A stretch of DNA of 64,000 nucleotides from Candidatus Aramenus sp. CH1. GTDB lineage: Archaea > Thermoproteota > Thermoprotei_A > Sulfolobales > Sulfolobaceae. The DNA lies in assembly GCA_022678445.1 (NCBI GenBank), contig JALBWU010000004.1, positions 62,001 through 126,000 of the forward strand, written 5' to 3'. The position numbers and the translations under genes are program-made. The notes below the pieces were generated by a model. That model saw only the letters and a program-made list of their open reading frames with translations, ran no database searches and was not told where the DNA came from. The first letter of the stretch is position 1; each line of letters opens with the position of its first letter. Positions 9,147 through 19,456 of this stretch are shown here, piece by piece.

Positions 9147-10209
9147 TGGACAATAGTATGGCGAACACGAAGGACACCAGGAGTAACGTCTGGATATAGT
9201 ACGATATTTTTTCCCCGTACCTAGAGCTTATTTTCTTCACGAGTTCAGTGAATATTTTCCCCCCGTCGGTTATGAACAGCGGAGCCCCGTTAAAGAGGGC
9301 TAGGCTGAAGTTTACCACGAACATCCATATGGAGAAGTCGAGGAAGGGGTAAGCTGACGGCGGTATGCTGTAGGTGACCTCAACGCCCAAGAAGTGGTTT
9401 TCAGCGGTGGCGTTATAGTAAGAGACTGTGCCGTTAGGGTTCTTTACCACGATGAGGTAGTGCGTGGAACTGTCTAAGGCTTGGCTTAGCTGGGTATAGG
9501 TCCTTACCACATGTTCGTTGATCTCCTCTATCACCTGCCCAGGGTGTAGGGATATGTTGTAGGCTTCGGAGTGGGGCAACACTCCCACTATCTCTATACC
9601 TTGAGACAGAGCACTGGGGAGGTAAGTGGCTATAGGGAAAAAGACGGCAGCGAGGATCAGGTTCATAGCTATTCCCGAGGCAATTATCTTTAGCTTCGCG
9701 CTAGTTGGGCTCCTCTGGAACTCCTCCTCGTCAGGCTCCACGAATGCCCCTGGGAATATGACTATGAGTATGAAACCACCTCCTCTCACTTTTACCTTGT
9801 TTGAGGTAGCTGAGATGGCGTGCATTAGCTCGTGTACAACTACAGAGATCCCAATCGCAAGCAGCACGTAAATTGCCTCGTTTAGCCCAATTGTCACCCC
9901 AGGGATTATGGGCTCAAGCCTTATGCCGGTCTTGGTTGGTCTAACTAGCAGTCCCGAGATAACATAGTATATGAGGAATATACCTCCCACCATAGACGTG
10001 ATCCCTAAGGCTATCGCTACCTTCTCGAAACCTTTGTAGGCGTTGCTGTTGGCTACCCCTGGGAACCACTCGCTCCTAGTTCCCTTTCTCCACATGAGGA
10101 AGAAGGGGTATACCTTGAACCCCCTCTTCTCCAGTTTTCCCTTAAAGGCGTAGATCACAGCCCAGAAAGCAAGCACTCCTATCCCAAACCACTCTACTGA
10201 CGATACCAT
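9130..10209 (-). CDS. site-2-protease-type M50 membrane metalloprotease
   Basis: An intramembrane zinc protease of about 359 residues. HELMH at about 126-130 supplies the zinc histidines and catalytic glutamate, and [11 protein letters not shown] (about 307-317) matches the second NxxPxxxxDGG signature. Between them lies a PDZ-like region (about 195-265) and several transmembrane helices. It probably cuts membrane-bound regulators or leftover signal peptides; the target is unknown. I chose ATG 10209 because a TATA box (minus strand, 10228-10239) lies about 25 bp upstream; the longer frame from GTG 10260 would place that box inside the gene. Confidence 0.88.
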   Translation of the reverse strand: MVSSVEWFGIGVLAFWAVIYAFKGKLEKRGFKVYPFFLMWRKGTRSEWFPGVANSNAYKGFEKVAIALGITSMVGGIFLIYYVISGLLVRPTKTGIRLEPIIPGVTIGLNEAIYVLLAIGISVVVHELMHAISATSNKVKVRGGGFILIVIFPGAFVEPDEEEFQRSPTSAKLKIIASGIAMNLILAAVFFPIATYLPSALSQGIEIVGVLPHSEAYNISLHPGQVIEEINEHVVRTYTQLSQALDSSTHYLIVVKNPNGTVSYYNATAENHFLGVEVTYSIPPSAYPFLDFSIWMFVVNFSLALFNGAPLFITDGGKIFTELVKKISSRYGEKISYYIQTLLLVSFVFAILLSISLPQ

Positions 10210-10212
10210 TAA

Positions 10213-10239
10213 GATTAAAGTGCGCTGTAAAAATAAAAC
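10213..10239. promoter_or_regulatory. interleaved divergent promoters
   Basis: gattaaag at 10213-10220 serves the rightward nucleotidyltransferase gene (GTG 10244), and gttttatttttac, read on the minus strand at 10228-10239, serves the protease gene (ATG 10209). Each box lies within about 20 bp of the other gene's start. Confidence 0.5.
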
Positions 10240-10243
10240 AGTT

Positions 10244-10900
10244 GTGGAAGTAGAGTACACGGAGGCACACTGGAAGCTACTGGAGAGGAAGAGGGAGATT
10301 GCCCTTTCCGTCCTCAGGAAGCTGAGATCGCTGGGGATGGTGGGGTACGTCTACGGTTCAGTTGCCAGAGGAGACGTCAGAGAGGAGAGCGACGTCGACG
10401 TCGTGGTCTTCAATCCAAACATCCTCAACTTGGACTTAATAGAGGCGGACCACCGCTTTGTAATACAAGCCACTCCCTTCTCTACGCCCAAGGCGTACAT
10501 CTCCCTGGACCCAGAGGAAAAGGAAGTTATAACCTTCCCCCTAGGTAAGCTGAAGAGGGACGAGGAGGAGTTCTTCCGCTTTGGTGGACTAATAGACGAG
10601 GAGGGAATCCTGAGGAAGGAGAGGGTAAGTGGGGTCAACAAGAGGCTACAGCTCATAATCCCGACGGAAAAGGGTCACGAGGAGATACCCCTAAAGGGCA
10701 ACGAGGGCCTGGCGTCGAAGCTACTTAAGGTCTCTATCTCCACAATCGTGGAGAGGGAGAGGCTATTGACTAAGAGGATGGAGAAGGGGAGGACTGGGGT
10801 CTTCCTGAGGTACGACCTGGGCGAAGAGGAGAGCTTTGAGTCCTCCATCGTTTTATTATCCAAGAACAACAAGTTCTTCAGGAAGATGGTAAATGATTGA
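10244..10900 (+). CDS. nucleotidyltransferase-domain protein
   Basis: The fold is shown by [11 protein letters not shown]...ESDVDVVVF (about residues 32-54): the GS loop plus two aspartates of the Pol-beta/minimal nucleotidyltransferase active site. The remaining 160 residues are unlike the short MNT toxin-antitoxin proteins and have no motif I recognise. No partner HEPN gene is adjacent. Start GTG 10244 is preferred on promoter spacing; GTG 10220 adds eight residues. The stop overlaps the next gene by 8 bp, so it heads an operon with the DUF1122-like and radical SAM genes. Confidence 0.75.
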   Translation: MEVEYTEAHWKLLERKREIALSVLRKLRSLGMVGYVYGSVARGDVREESDVDVVVFNPNILNLDLIEADHRFVIQATPFSTPKAYISLDPEEKEVITFPLGKLKRDEEEFFRFGGLIDEEGILRKERVSGVNKRLQLIIPTEKGHEEIPLKGNEGLASKLLKVSISTIVERERLLTKRMEKGRTGVFLRYDLGEEESFESSIVLLSKNNKFFRKMVND

Positions 10901-11417
10901 GGGGGAAGTCTCGGGGTACAGGCTTAGCTACAAGAACTTGAGGAAGTCGCACATAAGGGAGCTCTACTACTTCGAGCTGTACTTGAGCGATAAATTCGTG
11001 GGGCGCTGTAACTACTTCACTGGGAGGGGGGAGTACGTTCCCTGGATAGAGATAGACTACGACCCCTGGCCTAGAGATGAGGGGATAGAGGTAGAGCTCT
11101 TCAAGTTCTTCTACAACCTCCTCCCTCCTATGGGCAGGCTTTTCGTCACGTACGAAAAAGACAAGGAGACGGAGGAAATGATATTCAAGGGCTACCACGC
11201 CATGGACACTCCTCTAGGCTTCTCCATGTTGAGGGCCGGCTTCACGTGGTTCAAGGTCTGGTACTACCCTGAGGGAGGTAACGAGGGGGCGCCGAAGTTG
11301 CAGGGGAATAAGCCCTTGAACGAGGAAGTGGCCAAGAGTGAACTAGAGGAGGCGCTAGAAGAAGTTAAAAGGGAGGAAGTCAGAAGGTGGATATCGGAAC
11401 ATGTTAAAGGGAAATAG
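10893..11417 (+). CDS. conserved archaeal protein, DUF1122-like
   Basis: A 174-residue soluble protein rich in aromatic residues ([30 protein letters not shown]). It resembles the archaeal DUF1122 family as I remember it; I could not verify this. It overlaps its neighbours on both sides (8 and 17 bp), so it is translationally linked to the nucleotidyltransferase and the radical SAM protein. Function unknown. Confidence 0.7.
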   Translation: MIEGEVSGYRLSYKNLRKSHIRELYYFELYLSDKFVGRCNYFTGRGEYVPWIEIDYDPWPRDEGIEVELFKFFYNLLPPMGRLFVTYEKDKETEEMIFKGYHAMDTPLGFSMLRAGFTWFKVWYYPEGGNEGAPKLQGNKPLNEEVAKSELEEALEEVKREEVRRWISEHVKGK

Positions 11418-12423
11418 GGACATTGCACTTTACAACGGCCTTCCCAAGGGTTGCGAGCTCTGCAGGCTTGGCGGTAAGTTAGTGGTATTTATTACAGGGG
11501 AGTGCGGCGACTCCTGCTACTACTGTCCTGTAAGCGAGGGCAGGTTCTCCAAGGACGTGGCTTACGCTAACGAGAGGAAAGTGACCTCCGTAATGGACTT
11601 CGTGTACGAGGCGTACAAGATGAACGCGCTGGGCGCGGGGATTACTGGAGGAGATCCTATACTGAGGATTGACAGGGTCGTTGAGGTCACGAGAGTGCTC
11701 AAGGACGAGTTTGGGAAGGAGTTCCACGTGCACTTATACACCTCTGGGAGATACGTTACGCACGACGTGCTAAGGGAGCTAGAGAGGTCAGGGGTCGACG
11801 AGATAAGGTTCCACCCGGTGAACAGGGAGTACTTGAGGGCAGTGGAAAAGGCTTTGGGCTACTCGTTCGAAGTTGGAATAGAAGTACCTTCAATACCCGG
11901 CAACGAACAAGAGCTCGAGGAGATAATCAAGTGGGCTGAGTTGCACGGGGTAAAGTTCGTCAACATCAACGAACTAGAGATAACCGAGAGGAACGCCCTA
12001 GCACTTAACGCCAAGGGGCTTAGGGTCTCCCATGGGTTGGCGGGAGCTAGAGGGAGCGCTGAGACTGCAATAAAAGTAGTCGAGAAGTTCCAGGAGAGCA
12101 AAGTCCTAGTGCACTACTGCAGTTCAGTGTACAAGGACGTGGTAGAGACGAGGACCAGGTTCTTGAGGACTCTCAGATACACGGCCAAGCCCTTTGAGAG
12201 GTACACTGGAGAGGGAACAGTTGTTAGAGCAATAGTCAAAACCAACGCTAACTTGGAGGAGTTCGGCGAAAAAGTGGAGGAAGGCTACGCCGTATCAGAC
12301 GAGGTAGTAGAGGAGATAATAAAGAGCTTCCCCGTAGACGAGGTTAGGATAGTGGAGGAATTGCCATACGGCCTTAGGATCTCCGAGAGGTCACTCTATC
12401 CTAAACCTAAGGACAGCCACTAG
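11401..12423 (+). CDS. radical SAM protein (COG2108-like)
   Basis: A 340-residue enzyme with the radical SAM triad CGDSCYYC (Cys35, 39, 42) and a GITGGDP loop (about 79-85) that binds the SAM amino group. A preceding CELC pair at about 18-21 may bind another metal. The general plan is that of archaeal proteins related to pyruvate-formate-lyase activase; the substrate is unknown. Third gene of a tightly overlapped operon. Its 3' end overlaps the convergent pelota gene by 33 bp. Confidence 0.82.
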   Translation: MLKGNRDIALYNGLPKGCELCRLGGKLVVFITGECGDSCYYCPVSEGRFSKDVAYANERKVTSVMDFVYEAYKMNALGAGITGGDPILRIDRVVEVTRVLKDEFGKEFHVHLYTSGRYVTHDVLRELERSGVDEIRFHPVNREYLRAVEKALGYSFEVGIEVPSIPGNEQELEEIIKWAELHGVKFVNINELEITERNALALNAKGLRVSHGLAGARGSAETAIKVVEKFQESKVLVHYCSSVYKDVVETRTRFLRTLRYTAKPFERYTGEGTVVRAIVKTNANLEEFGEKVEEGYAVSDEVVEEIIKSFPVDEVRIVEELPYGLRISERSLYPKPKDSH

Positions 12424-13419
12424 CCCGGTCAAGTTCTTCACTTGGAAATACACAGGGGAATCCTCCGGTACAATCATAACCTTTCCTCCCTTCTTTCCCA
12501 CTTCCTCCATAACTTCCTCGATCTCCTTCTTCTCCTCCTCGTCGTAGGCGGAGACTAAGTCTGAGGTCACCAAGAGGGTCTCCACAGCTCTGTACTGCGT
12601 TGCCCTTTTTACCTCCTCGAGGCCGTAGGCCACGAGTCCCGTGTTCTTTGAGAGGAGCTCCATTACTCTGTCCATCTCCCTTATGGACTGCGAGATCTCG
12701 TAGTCCCTCATCACCTTGTCTATGATGTCCCTCCTCAAGATCTCCGACAGCCCTGCCCTAGTCGCAGAGGACACGCTGTCCACGTAGACGTTCTTGAACT
12801 TGAGCTTTGCCCTTACAATCTCCTTGAACGGCCCTGGACCCGCTAGGACCACGGCGTCAGGGGAGAACTGTCTCGCGTACTCCTCTACCTCCTTGGCTAC
12901 CTCCTCTGCGTTCTCCTCTATTATCCCCTCGTCCTCCTTGTTGGGGGTTTGGAGACTCCTCTCAGCGAGCACTCTTATGCCCTGCGCCATTGGGATGGCT
13001 ATTAGGTACTCGTCGAAGTCCACCAAGGCTATGAGCACTTTGCTCCTCTTTTCTGCTTGGGCATATATCTTTTCGAGTTCGTGCTTAGGCCACTGCTCCT
13101 TAACTATCACTATGTCGTCTCCTATGTCCAAGTTGACCGTGTGGTGCGCCCCCTTTATCCCGAACCTCTCAGGGGCGTCCTCTATTATGCCATGTATCCT
13201 CAGACGGGAGGTGAAGGGTTGGAACTCAGTGTGCTCAACCCTCAGCGCTATTACCATAGGTATCCTCCTGCCCTCGTTTCCCAAGCTCACGTCCCTGGTT
13301 GTCCTGGCTATGATCACGTCCCCCTTGTGGAGGATCAAGTGAAGGAGCCAGAGGTCATCTTCGTCTTCTATGTGGAGCTTAAGCGATCCCTTCTTCTCGT
13401 CGAATTCCAAAACTTTCAT
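12391..13419 (-). CDS. pelA: pelota (aPelota/Dom34), ribosome rescue factor
   Basis: A 342-residue eRF1-like protein that, with archaeal EF1A or ABCE1, splits ribosomes stalled on messages. The N terminus ([19 protein letters not shown]) is the Sm-like domain, followed by the HTVNLD and PFKEIV segments of the central domain and a C-terminal domain ending in [17 protein letters not shown]. The GGQ of eRF1 is absent, as expected for pelota. ATG 13419 gives the family-typical N terminus; an upstream in-frame start would add only seven residues. Confidence 0.93.
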   Translation of the reverse strand: MKVLEFDEKKGSLKLHIEDEDDLWLLHLILHKGDVIIARTTRDVSLGNEGRRIPMVIALRVEHTEFQPFTSRLRIHGIIEDAPERFGIKGAHHTVNLDIGDDIVIVKEQWPKHELEKIYAQAEKRSKVLIALVDFDEYLIAIPMAQGIRVLAERSLQTPNKEDEGIIEENAEEVAKEVEEYARQFSPDAVVLAGPGPFKEIVRAKLKFKNVYVDSVSSATRAGLSEILRRDIIDKVMRDYEISQSIREMDRVMELLSKNTGLVAYGLEEVKRATQYRAVETLLVTSDLVSAYDEEEKKEIEEVMEEVGKKGGKVMIVPEDSPVYFQVKNLTGLVAVLRFRIE

Positions 13420-13459
13420 TATTATGTACACTCTAACCAACCTGTGGTAATTATATCTG
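13416..13459. promoter_or_regulatory. interleaved divergent promoters, pelota / acetyltransferase
   Basis: cattattatg at about 13416-13425 is about 24 bp before GTG 13444. On the other strand cagatataatta (13446-13457) is about 30 bp before ATG 13419 and lies inside the acetyltransferase coding region. Confidence 0.4.
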
Positions 13460-13896
13460 ATGCGACGGAAGAAGACCTCGGAGAGATCTACAGGATAGAG
13501 CTGGAGAGTTTCGATAACCCTTATCCCTTGTCCTTACTTAAGGCCTACCTCTACCTAGCAAGCGTTTACGTTGTTGCAAAGGAGGACGGCCAAGTCGTGG
13601 GGTATGCCATAGGGATCATACAGCATAGGGTGAGGGGACACGTGGTGTCAATTGCAACGGCACAAGGCTACAGAAAGAAGGGTGTCGGGTCTGCCCTACT
13701 GAGATCCCTAGAAGAGGCCTTTAAGCAGAGGGGTTGCACTTACTCCTATTTAGAAGTAAAGGTCGACAACGAGGATGCAGTAAGGTTTTACAGCAAGAAC
13801 GGGTACTTCGTTACCTTCACTCGGAAGAACTACTACGGGAGGGGAAAGCACGCCTTCGTAATGGTAAAGCCCTTTATTGACAAAAACCTAGAGTAA
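13444..13896 (+). CDS. GNAT-family protein N-acetyltransferase (RimI/Ard1-like)
   Basis: A 150-residue acetyltransferase. [22 protein letters not shown] (second half: acetyl-CoA pyrophosphate loop R-x-x-G-x-G at about 80-86) and a C-terminal [15 protein letters not shown] (β6-α4 signature of RimI) identify it. Sulfolobus Ard1-type enzymes acetylate protein N termini; this may be a paralogue with similar use. The open frame runs far upstream, but that part is opposite the pelota gene and its composition is that of a shadow; GTG 13444 is the natural start. Confidence 0.82.
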   Translation: MVIISDATEEDLGEIYRIELESFDNPYPLSLLKAYLYLASVYVVAKEDGQVVGYAIGIIQHRVRGHVVSIATAQGYRKKGVGSALLRSLEEAFKQRGCTYSYLEVKVDNEDAVRFYSKNGYFVTFTRKNYYGRGKHAFVMVKPFIDKNLE

Positions 13897-13932
13897 GTGA
13901 AACATTTTAATTTTCCAGATGATATTCTAGTT

Positions 13933-16278
13933 ATGATCAAGGACTTTTACGTATTGGACTTCTCCTATGACGTAGAGGAGGGAAAGCCCGTAATATACAT
14001 CTGGAGCGTTGATAGGGAGGGTAACAGGGTAGTCGTCCTGGAGCGCAACTTCAGGCCGTACTTTTACGCAGTCGTGGACGGGGACTCGGAGGCAATCGCG
14101 GAGGAGGTGAGGAGGCTCAGCAAGCCAGAGTCCCCCATAACGAAGGTTGAACCAGTCGAGAAGAAGTACTACGGCGAGCCAGTCAAGGCCTTGAGGATAG
14201 AGACGGTAATCCCGGCCTACGTGAGAACCTACAGGGACAGCGTCGCGAAGGTAAAGGGAGTGAGGGAAGTGCTAGAGGCTGACGTAAGGTTTTACATGAG
14301 GTACTCCATAGACTCGGGAATTAGGCCCTTTTACTGGTTCCAAGCTGAGGTGGAGGAGGTAAAGGAGAACAAGTTTAGGTTAAAGCACGTCTACAACCTA
14401 GTGAAGTTGCTTAAGGTCTTTGAGGACGACCCGCCTAAGCTTAAGGTAATGGCGTTCGACATAGAGGTCTACAACAAATACGGCTTCCCCGACCCAAGGA
14501 GGGACCCAGTGATACTTATAGGGGTCTGGACGGAAGAGGGGGGAAGGCAGTTCGTCAACGAGGACGGGGACGACTTGAAGGTAATAAGGGACTTCGTCAA
14601 GTTCGTCCAGGAGTACGACCCAGACGTAATCCTGGGTTACAACACCAGTGGCTTCGACTGGCCCTACCTCCTGGAGAGGGTGAAGGCCAGGAACGTAAAG
14701 CTCGACATAGGGAGAAAGGTAAGCTCTGAGCCAAGCCAGGGGACTTACGGCCACTTCTCCGTAGTTGGTAGACTTAACGTGGACCTCATGGGGTTTGCGT
14801 ACAGCGTAGAGGAAGTTAAAGTCAAGAGCCTGGACAACGTCGCCGACTACTTGGGCGTCATGCCGAAGAGCAAGAGGGTCAACTTGGAGTGGTACCAGAT
14901 ACCGGAGTACTGGAACGACAGGGAAAAGAGGAAACTGGTAATGCAATACAATATGGACGACGCCAAGTCGACCTACTTGCTGGGGGACGTCTTCCTACCC
15001 TTTGGGGAACAGTTGACCATGCTCACTGGCTTACCCCTTGACCAGTTGGCCATGGCTAGCGTCGGTTACAGGGTAGAGTGGTTGCTAATGAGGGAGGCGT
15101 TCAAGTTCAACGAGCTCATCCCCAACAGGGTCGAGAGGGAGTACGAGGGCTACAAGGGTGGCCTAGTTATATCTCCCAAGCAGGGCGTCCACGAGAACGT
15201 CTACGTGCTCGACTTCTCGTCCATGTACCCCTCTATCATGATAAAGTACAACATTGGCCCAGATACCCTAGTTAAGGGAGAGTGCGAGGACTGCTGGGTC
15301 GCGCCTGAGGTGGGGCACAAGTTCCGCAAGAGCCCAGAGGGGTTCTACAAGAGGATCCTGCAGAGGCTCATTCAAGAGAGGAGGGAAGTTAAGAAGGCAA
15401 TGGAGGAGGCAAAGGACGAGTTCACAAAGAGGAGGCTAGACGAGAGACAGAGGGCAATTAAAGTAATGACAAACGCCTTCTACGGTTACATGGGCTGGTT
15501 AGGGGCGAGGTGGTACAGCAAGGAGGGAGCGGAGGCAGTTACTGCGTGGGGCAGGGAGATAATTTCGGCGTCGGCGAAGTTGGCCGAGCAGGAGGGGTTT
15601 GAGGTGATCTACGGGGACACCGACTCCATCTTCGTTAAGGGGAACGAGGAGAAGGTGGACAAGCTTGTGAAAGAGATAAGTTCCAGGTTTGAGCTGGAGA
15701 TCAAGGTAGACAAGAAGTACAAGAAGGTCTTCTTTACCGAGAATAAGAAGAGGTACGCGGGGCTCACCTTCGACGGTAAGATAGACATAGTAGGATTTGA
15801 GGCGGTTAGGGGAGACTGGTGCGAGCTAGCGAAGGACATACAGAGGGAGGTCATAGAGAAGATACTTTTGTATAGCGTTGACGACGCGGTTAGGCTCGTC
15901 AGAGAAGCGGTGATGAGGCTGAGAAGGAAGGAGTTCAAGATAGAGGAGCTAATAATTTGGAAGTCCCTGGACAAGGGCCTTGATGAGTACGAAGTTGACG
16001 CCCCTCACGTTGTCGCGGCGAAGAAGGCAATAAAGGCAGGCTACGCCATCTTCAAAGGTGGAAAGATAGGCTACGTTATCGTAAAGGGGGCCGGGAAGGT
16101 CTCAGATAGAGCCGAGCCGTACTTCACGGTTAAGGATCCCTCAAGGATTGACGTCGACTACTACACAGACAAGCAGATAGTGCCGGCGGCTATGAGGATC
16201 CTGGAGTCCTTTGGCGTAAAGGAAAGCGCGCTAAAGAGCGGTGGATTTGATATAATGAGCTTCTTTAATAAGAAATAA
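13933..16278 (+). CDS. polB3: family B DNA polymerase, PolB3-type
   Basis: A 781-residue replicative-type polymerase with an intact proofreading domain (FDIEVY, DIE at 176-178; GYNTSGFDWPY about 235-245; YNMDDA about 339-344) and an intact polymerase domain (motif A DFSSMYPS 427-434; motif B KVMTNAFYGY about 510-519; motif C YGDTDS 560-565). Length and N terminus (MIKDFYVLDFSYD) match Sulfolobus PolB3 rather than the longer PolB1 or the inactive-looking PolB2. cattttaatttt at 13903-13914 is 24-26 bp before ATG 13933, so the earlier GTG 13897 is not used. The dnaG gene converges on it 36 bp away. Confidence 0.93.
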   Translation: MIKDFYVLDFSYDVEEGKPVIYIWSVDREGNRVVVLERNFRPYFYAVVDGDSEAIAEEVRRLSKPESPITKVEPVEKKYYGEPVKALRIETVIPAYVRTYRDSVAKVKGVREVLEADVRFYMRYSIDSGIRPFYWFQAEVEEVKENKFRLKHVYNLVKLLKVFEDDPPKLKVMAFDIEVYNKYGFPDPRRDPVILIGVWTEEGGRQFVNEDGDDLKVIRDFVKFVQEYDPDVILGYNTSGFDWPYLLERVKARNVKLDIGRKVSSEPSQGTYGHFSVVGRLNVDLMGFAYSVEEVKVKSLDNVADYLGVMPKSKRVNLEWYQIPEYWNDREKRKLVMQYNMDDAKSTYLLGDVFLPFGEQLTMLTGLPLDQLAMASVGYRVEWLLMREAFKFNELIPNRVEREYEGYKGGLVISPKQGVHENVYVLDFSSMYPSIMIKYNIGPDTLVKGECEDCWVAPEVGHKFRKSPEGFYKRILQRLIQERREVKKAMEEAKDEFTKRRLDERQRAIKVMTNAFYGYMGWLGARWYSKEGAEAVTAWGREIISASAKLAEQEGFEVIYGDTDSIFVKGNEEKVDKLVKEISSRFELEIKVDKKYKKVFFTENKKRYAGLTFDGKIDIVGFEAVRGDWCELAKDIQREVIEKILLYSVDDAVRLVREAVMRLRRKEFKIEELIIWKSLDKGLDEYEVDAPHVVAAKKAIKAGYAIFKGGKIGYVIVKGAGKVSDRAEPYFTVKDPSRIDVDYYTDKQIVPAAMRILESFGVKESALKSGGFDIMSFFNKK

Positions 16279-16280
16279 CG

Positions 16281-16300
16281 CTTTTTAAAAAAAGAAAGAA
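16281..16300. terminator. T-rich bidirectional terminator between polB3 and dnaG
   Basis: CTTTTT followed by seven A residues and more A-rich sequence gives a T-run at the 3' end of both convergent genes. Confidence 0.4.
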
Positions 16301-16314
16301 AAGAGAAGGAATCC

Positions 16315-17526
16315 TTAAACTAGAACGTCCTGGAACGTCAATATCTTTACGTTGTCTAGGCTCTTGGATATACCGCCTATCCTCACTCCGATCAGCATCT
16401 TTATTCCCTTTGACGCAGCTAGCTCCAATAGCCTCTGTGTGATTACTCCGTCAAACACTATGTAAGACACTTTGTTGTCTTGTAGCGCCTCAAGTTTGGG
16501 TATAATGTCCCTAACTTGCACCCTTTCTACTACGTTCCACTTGTCGTCAAACATTATCCCCTCTAAGGTTCCCGGTAGCTTCTTGATCTCCTCCAGTGCG
16601 TTCTGGGGGACGTTTATCTCCAACTGGGGCTTAGCCTCTTTCTGCGCTACAGTGGGCTCGACCACTACTACTGCTTGTTGGGCTTCCTTGATCGTCGTCT
16701 GTACCTCCTGTTGCTTCTTCAAGTATTGGGAAAGGGATTGCATGTTGGAGAGGGCCTTGGCGATTTCCTTTCCAGTCAGCTCCTCCACTTCCCTTCCAAC
16801 GGGTGCCCTAGCTACGAAGTCTATCTTAACGCCGGCGCTCAAGAGTTCCTTTAGTATTAGGTCTCCACCGTGGTCTCCATCCAGGAAAGCTATTACGGTC
16901 TTCTTTTCCTTAGACAGCGTGATGAGGTCTTGCGGTATCTTACCGCTTGCCCCTTCCACGGCGACGGTGTTCCTGTAGCCGTACCTTAACAAGTTGATTA
17001 CGTCCGCCCTTCCTTCGACTATAATGAGGTTGGGATCTGTCAGCACGTCTGGGCCTGCAGGCAACCTATCTACTCCGTACTCAGTTATCTCCCCAGTCCT
17101 AACCGCGCTACTTATCTCGTTGAGTACCTCCTTTATGTCCAAGGTCTTGCCCTTGCTCCACGTCGACAATACGTTTTTTGCCCTCTCTATGATCTTCTTT
17201 AGCTTTTCCTCCCTTACGTCTTGTATCTCCTTGAGCTCAAACTTGGCCTCGTAAGGGCCGACCTTCTCCACGCTTTCGACCATCGCCGCAATAAGGGCAG
17301 TCTCCACTCTGTCGAGGTTTGAAGGTATTTCTATGGTTCCCTCGCTTTTCCCTCCCTTGGTCTTCATCTCTACTACTATCCTGCCCAGTCTTCCTTTATC
17401 TTGGAGCTCCCTGAGGTCAAACTCCTCGCCAAACAAGTTTTCCGTTTGGCCAAAGATTGCACCTATGACGTCTGGCTTGTCTACTATTCCGGAAACCTCA
17501 AAGGTTAACTTAATCACGTATTTCAA
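16315..17526 (-). CDS. dnaG: archaeal DnaG-like primase / exosome subunit
   Basis: A 403-residue Toprim protein. Catalytic residues are seen in IIVEGRAD (Glu171) and FLDGDHGG (Asp216, Asp218). There is no bacterial zinc-binding or helicase-binding domain, which is the archaeal form; in Sulfolobus this protein primes DNA weakly and is also a stable part of the RNA exosome. Start TTG 17526 lies 6 bp after tyrS; aaggtga overlapping the tyrS stop is its Shine-Dalgarno. The two genes therefore form a short operon. Confidence 0.92.
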   Translation of the reverse strand: MKYVIKLTFEVSGIVDKPDVIGAIFGQTENLFGEEFDLRELQDKGRLGRIVVEMKTKGGKSEGTIEIPSNLDRVETALIAAMVESVEKVGPYEAKFELKEIQDVREEKLKKIIERAKNVLSTWSKGKTLDIKEVLNEISSAVRTGEITEYGVDRLPAGPDVLTDPNLIIVEGRADVINLLRYGYRNTVAVEGASGKIPQDLITLSKEKKTVIAFLDGDHGGDLILKELLSAGVKIDFVARAPVGREVEELTGKEIAKALSNMQSLSQYLKKQQEVQTTIKEAQQAVVVVEPTVAQKEAKPQLEINVPQNALEEIKKLPGTLEGIMFDDKWNVVERVQVRDIIPKLEALQDNKVSYIVFDGVITQRLLELAASKGIKMLIGVRIGGISKSLDNVKILTFQDVLV

Positions 17527-17532
17527 GACTTT

Positions 17533-18633
17533 TCACCTTGTCACCTTTTTGGATATACTTAATACCATTTTTTCGTATTCCTCGTTTTGAACTTTTTTCC
17601 TAAGTGGATCTAGGATTTTGTTTAACATTCTAGCTGTGGCAGATTTTAAGTCCATCGGGTGTAGCTTACCTTCAGCGAAAGCCCTCTCTAGCTCTTCGTA
17701 TGACTTAAACTCCACGTCTCCTCCGTACTTGATGTCCCTCTCCACCTTTAGCGTAGCAGAGGGAGAGGCGAAGATTATGTACTTGTTGATCTGCAGTATT
17801 GGGTTGTTCTCCACGACCCCCCTTGGACAGTAAGCTCTCCTTATCTTCTCCTCCACTTCCTCTGGAGAGTCGTTAACGAATATGGCGGTCTCGGGCTTTG
17901 ATTTGCTCATCTTTATCTCGGAGAGGAAGTCGTCCTCCTCTACTGGGCCCTCCATCCTCTGCCCGCCCTGCAGTCCTACTAGAAGGGGGGTGTGGATGGC
18001 TATTACCTTCTTCCTGCCCAGCTTCTCCGCCACGTCCCTGGCTAGCATGTGTGCCTTCCTTTGGTCAGTCCCCCCCAGCGCTATGTCCAGGTCCATGTAG
18101 AATATGTCGCTTACCTGCATTGCAGGGTAAATGAGCTTAGACGTGTCGAGTTCCGCTTCCTCCGACTTCCTGCCCATAATAGTTAGGGCCCTCTTCATCC
18201 TAGCAAGGCTAGTGTTCTTGGCCACTTTGATTACCAATGCCCAGTAGTCCTTGTCCTTCACGAGCTCTTCGGCGTCTACTACCTTGACCCTGCCCATGTC
18301 TACGCCGTAAGCTGAGAGCACGTCTATGGCGTACTTGCCGGCTAGCCTTATCAATTCCATGTCCCCTCCAAGCTTGTCGTTGATCATCGCGTGCCACGTC
18401 GCCACTAAAACTGACATCTCCACTCCTGCTTCAACGAGGTCCTTTAGCTTCTGGGCCCAGATCAGCCACCCAATGTGGAATAGACCGCTGGGTTCAAACC
18501 CTATGTAGCCTTTCAGCTTTTCCCTTGACTCAAGCTTTTTCTGGAGCTCTTCTAGCGTTACAATTTCTTGTGTGTTTCTCGCGATGAGAGAGAGCCTATC
18601 TTGCAAGTAATCTTCCCCAGAATAAAAAGGCAA
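17533..18633 (-). CDS. tyrS: tyrosyl-tRNA synthetase
   Basis: A 366-residue class I synthetase of the archaeal type. HIGW (53-56) is the HIGH signature and KMSKS is at 241-245; GGTDQRKAH (about 187-195) lines the tyrosine site. Start TTG 18633 or TTG 18606; nine residues differ. Lies 18 bp after the 105-residue gene and 6 bp before dnaG. Confidence 0.93.
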   Translation of the reverse strand: MPFYSGEDYLQDRLSLIARNTQEIVTLEELQKKLESREKLKGYIGFEPSGLFHIGWLIWAQKLKDLVEAGVEMSVLVATWHAMINDKLGGDMELIRLAGKYAIDVLSAYGVDMGRVKVVDAEELVKDKDYWALVIKVAKNTSLARMKRALTIMGRKSEEAELDTSKLIYPAMQVSDIFYMDLDIALGGTDQRKAHMLARDVAEKLGRKKVIAIHTPLLVGLQGGQRMEGPVEEDDFLSEIKMSKSKPETAIFVNDSPEEVEEKIRRAYCPRGVVENNPILQINKYIIFASPSATLKVERDIKYGGDVEFKSYEELERAFAEGKLHPMDLKSATARMLNKILDPLRKKVQNEEYEKMVLSISKKVTR

Positions 18634-18651
18634 GAGGAAGTTAAAAAACTC

Positions 18652-18969
18652 CTATTCGTCCTTGATGTGTTTGAGGAAGAGAATAACGGGGTGGTCTCTT
18701 CCCAGTTTCTCCTCTAAATCCTTAACTACCGCCTCTACGTCCACGTCTGCTGTAACTAACCTGCTTATGAGGAACTCTGTGAACACGTAAGAGTTCGCTA
18801 CAGCCTTCTCGTCGACGTCCCTCTCCTCCTCGAAGAGCTTGAACTTGGGGGTGAACTCTCTCTTCCCCCTTACTAGCGAGGTGATGTACTCGTCAACTAC
18901 TCTCTCTATGCACCTCCTGTCTTCGCAGGAATTTATCTTATCGAGAATTGAGAAGGTTCCTGGTGGCAA
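18652..18969 (-). CDS. small conserved-looking protein, function unknown
   Basis: A 105-residue acidic helical protein with two cysteines (CEDRRC, about 15-20). TTG 18969 is taken as start; an AT-rich aatttatcgg about 10-20 bp upstream may belong to its promoter. It leads into tyrS-dnaG, so it is likely cotranscribed with translation and RNA-processing genes. No family recognised. Confidence 0.6.
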   Translation of the reverse strand: MPPGTFSILDKINSCEDRRCIERVVDEYITSLVRGKREFTPKFKLFEEERDVDEKAVANSYVFTEFLISRLVTADVDVEAVVKDLEEKLGRDHPVILFLKHIKDE

Positions 18970-19009
18970 TTTTACCGATAAATTATCTACAGAACTAGTA
19001 AAAAAGTTA

Positions 19010-19414
19010 TTATTCTCCCATAACTTTTACATAAACCGTCCTAACTCTAGGCCCGTCAAATTCCAACAAAATTATCCTCTGCCAAGTACCTAAATCCAAT
19101 TTTTCATCTTTGACTGGGACAACTCTGGAATTTCCTATTATAGAAGAGATAATGTGGGCGTGGCCGTTGTTGTCTATGACATTGTGCTTGAACTCCCCGT
19201 TAGGAGGGACTAGCTTCTTAGCCCAGTCCAAGTAGTCTTGCATGAGCCCGCTTTCCCCCTCGTTGACTATTACGGCACAAGTGGTGTGTTTGGAGAAAAC
19301 GTAGGCGACCCCGTCCTTTACTCCCTTTGCTACCTCTTGTACAGCGTCAGTGATGTCGATGCTCTCGAACCTGCTCCTAGTCTCTACCTTGAACTCCTTG
19401 GAGAGAATTTTCAT
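19010..19414 (-). CDS. YjbQ/UPF0047 family protein
   Basis: A 134-residue single-domain protein. HTTCAVIVNE (about 43-52), HNVIDNNGHAHIIS (about 77-90) and the C-terminal LGTWQRIILLEFDGPR are the family signature. Members show weak thiamin-phosphate synthase activity in bacteria; the cellular role in archaea is uncertain. ATG 19414. Confidence 0.88.
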   Translation of the reverse strand: MKILSKEFKVETRSRFESIDITDAVQEVAKGVKDGVAYVFSKHTTCAVIVNEGESGLMQDYLDWAKKLVPPNGEFKHNVIDNNGHAHIISSIIGNSRVVPVKDEKLDLGTWQRIILLEFDGPRVRTVYVKVMGE

Positions 19415-19456
19415 GGCTTACACTAAACTCTTTTTGTTAAAAAACCTAATCACCTC

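Noticed and set aside
12794-13342. Long plus-strand open frame of 182 codons
   Set aside because: It lies entirely opposite the pelota gene, is serine/leucine-rich as typical of antisense frames in this genome, and has no promoter or motif.
13057-13443. Upstream extension of the acetyltransferase frame
   Set aside because: This part is antisense to pelota and has low-complexity composition; the acetyltransferase fold is complete from GTG 13444.
14398-14946. Minus-strand open frame of 182 codons
   Set aside because: Antisense shadow of the polB3 exonuclease domain; rich in V, P and H without any domain.
16472-16978. Plus-strand open frame of 168 codons
   Set aside because: Opposite dnaG; a serine/leucine-rich shadow.
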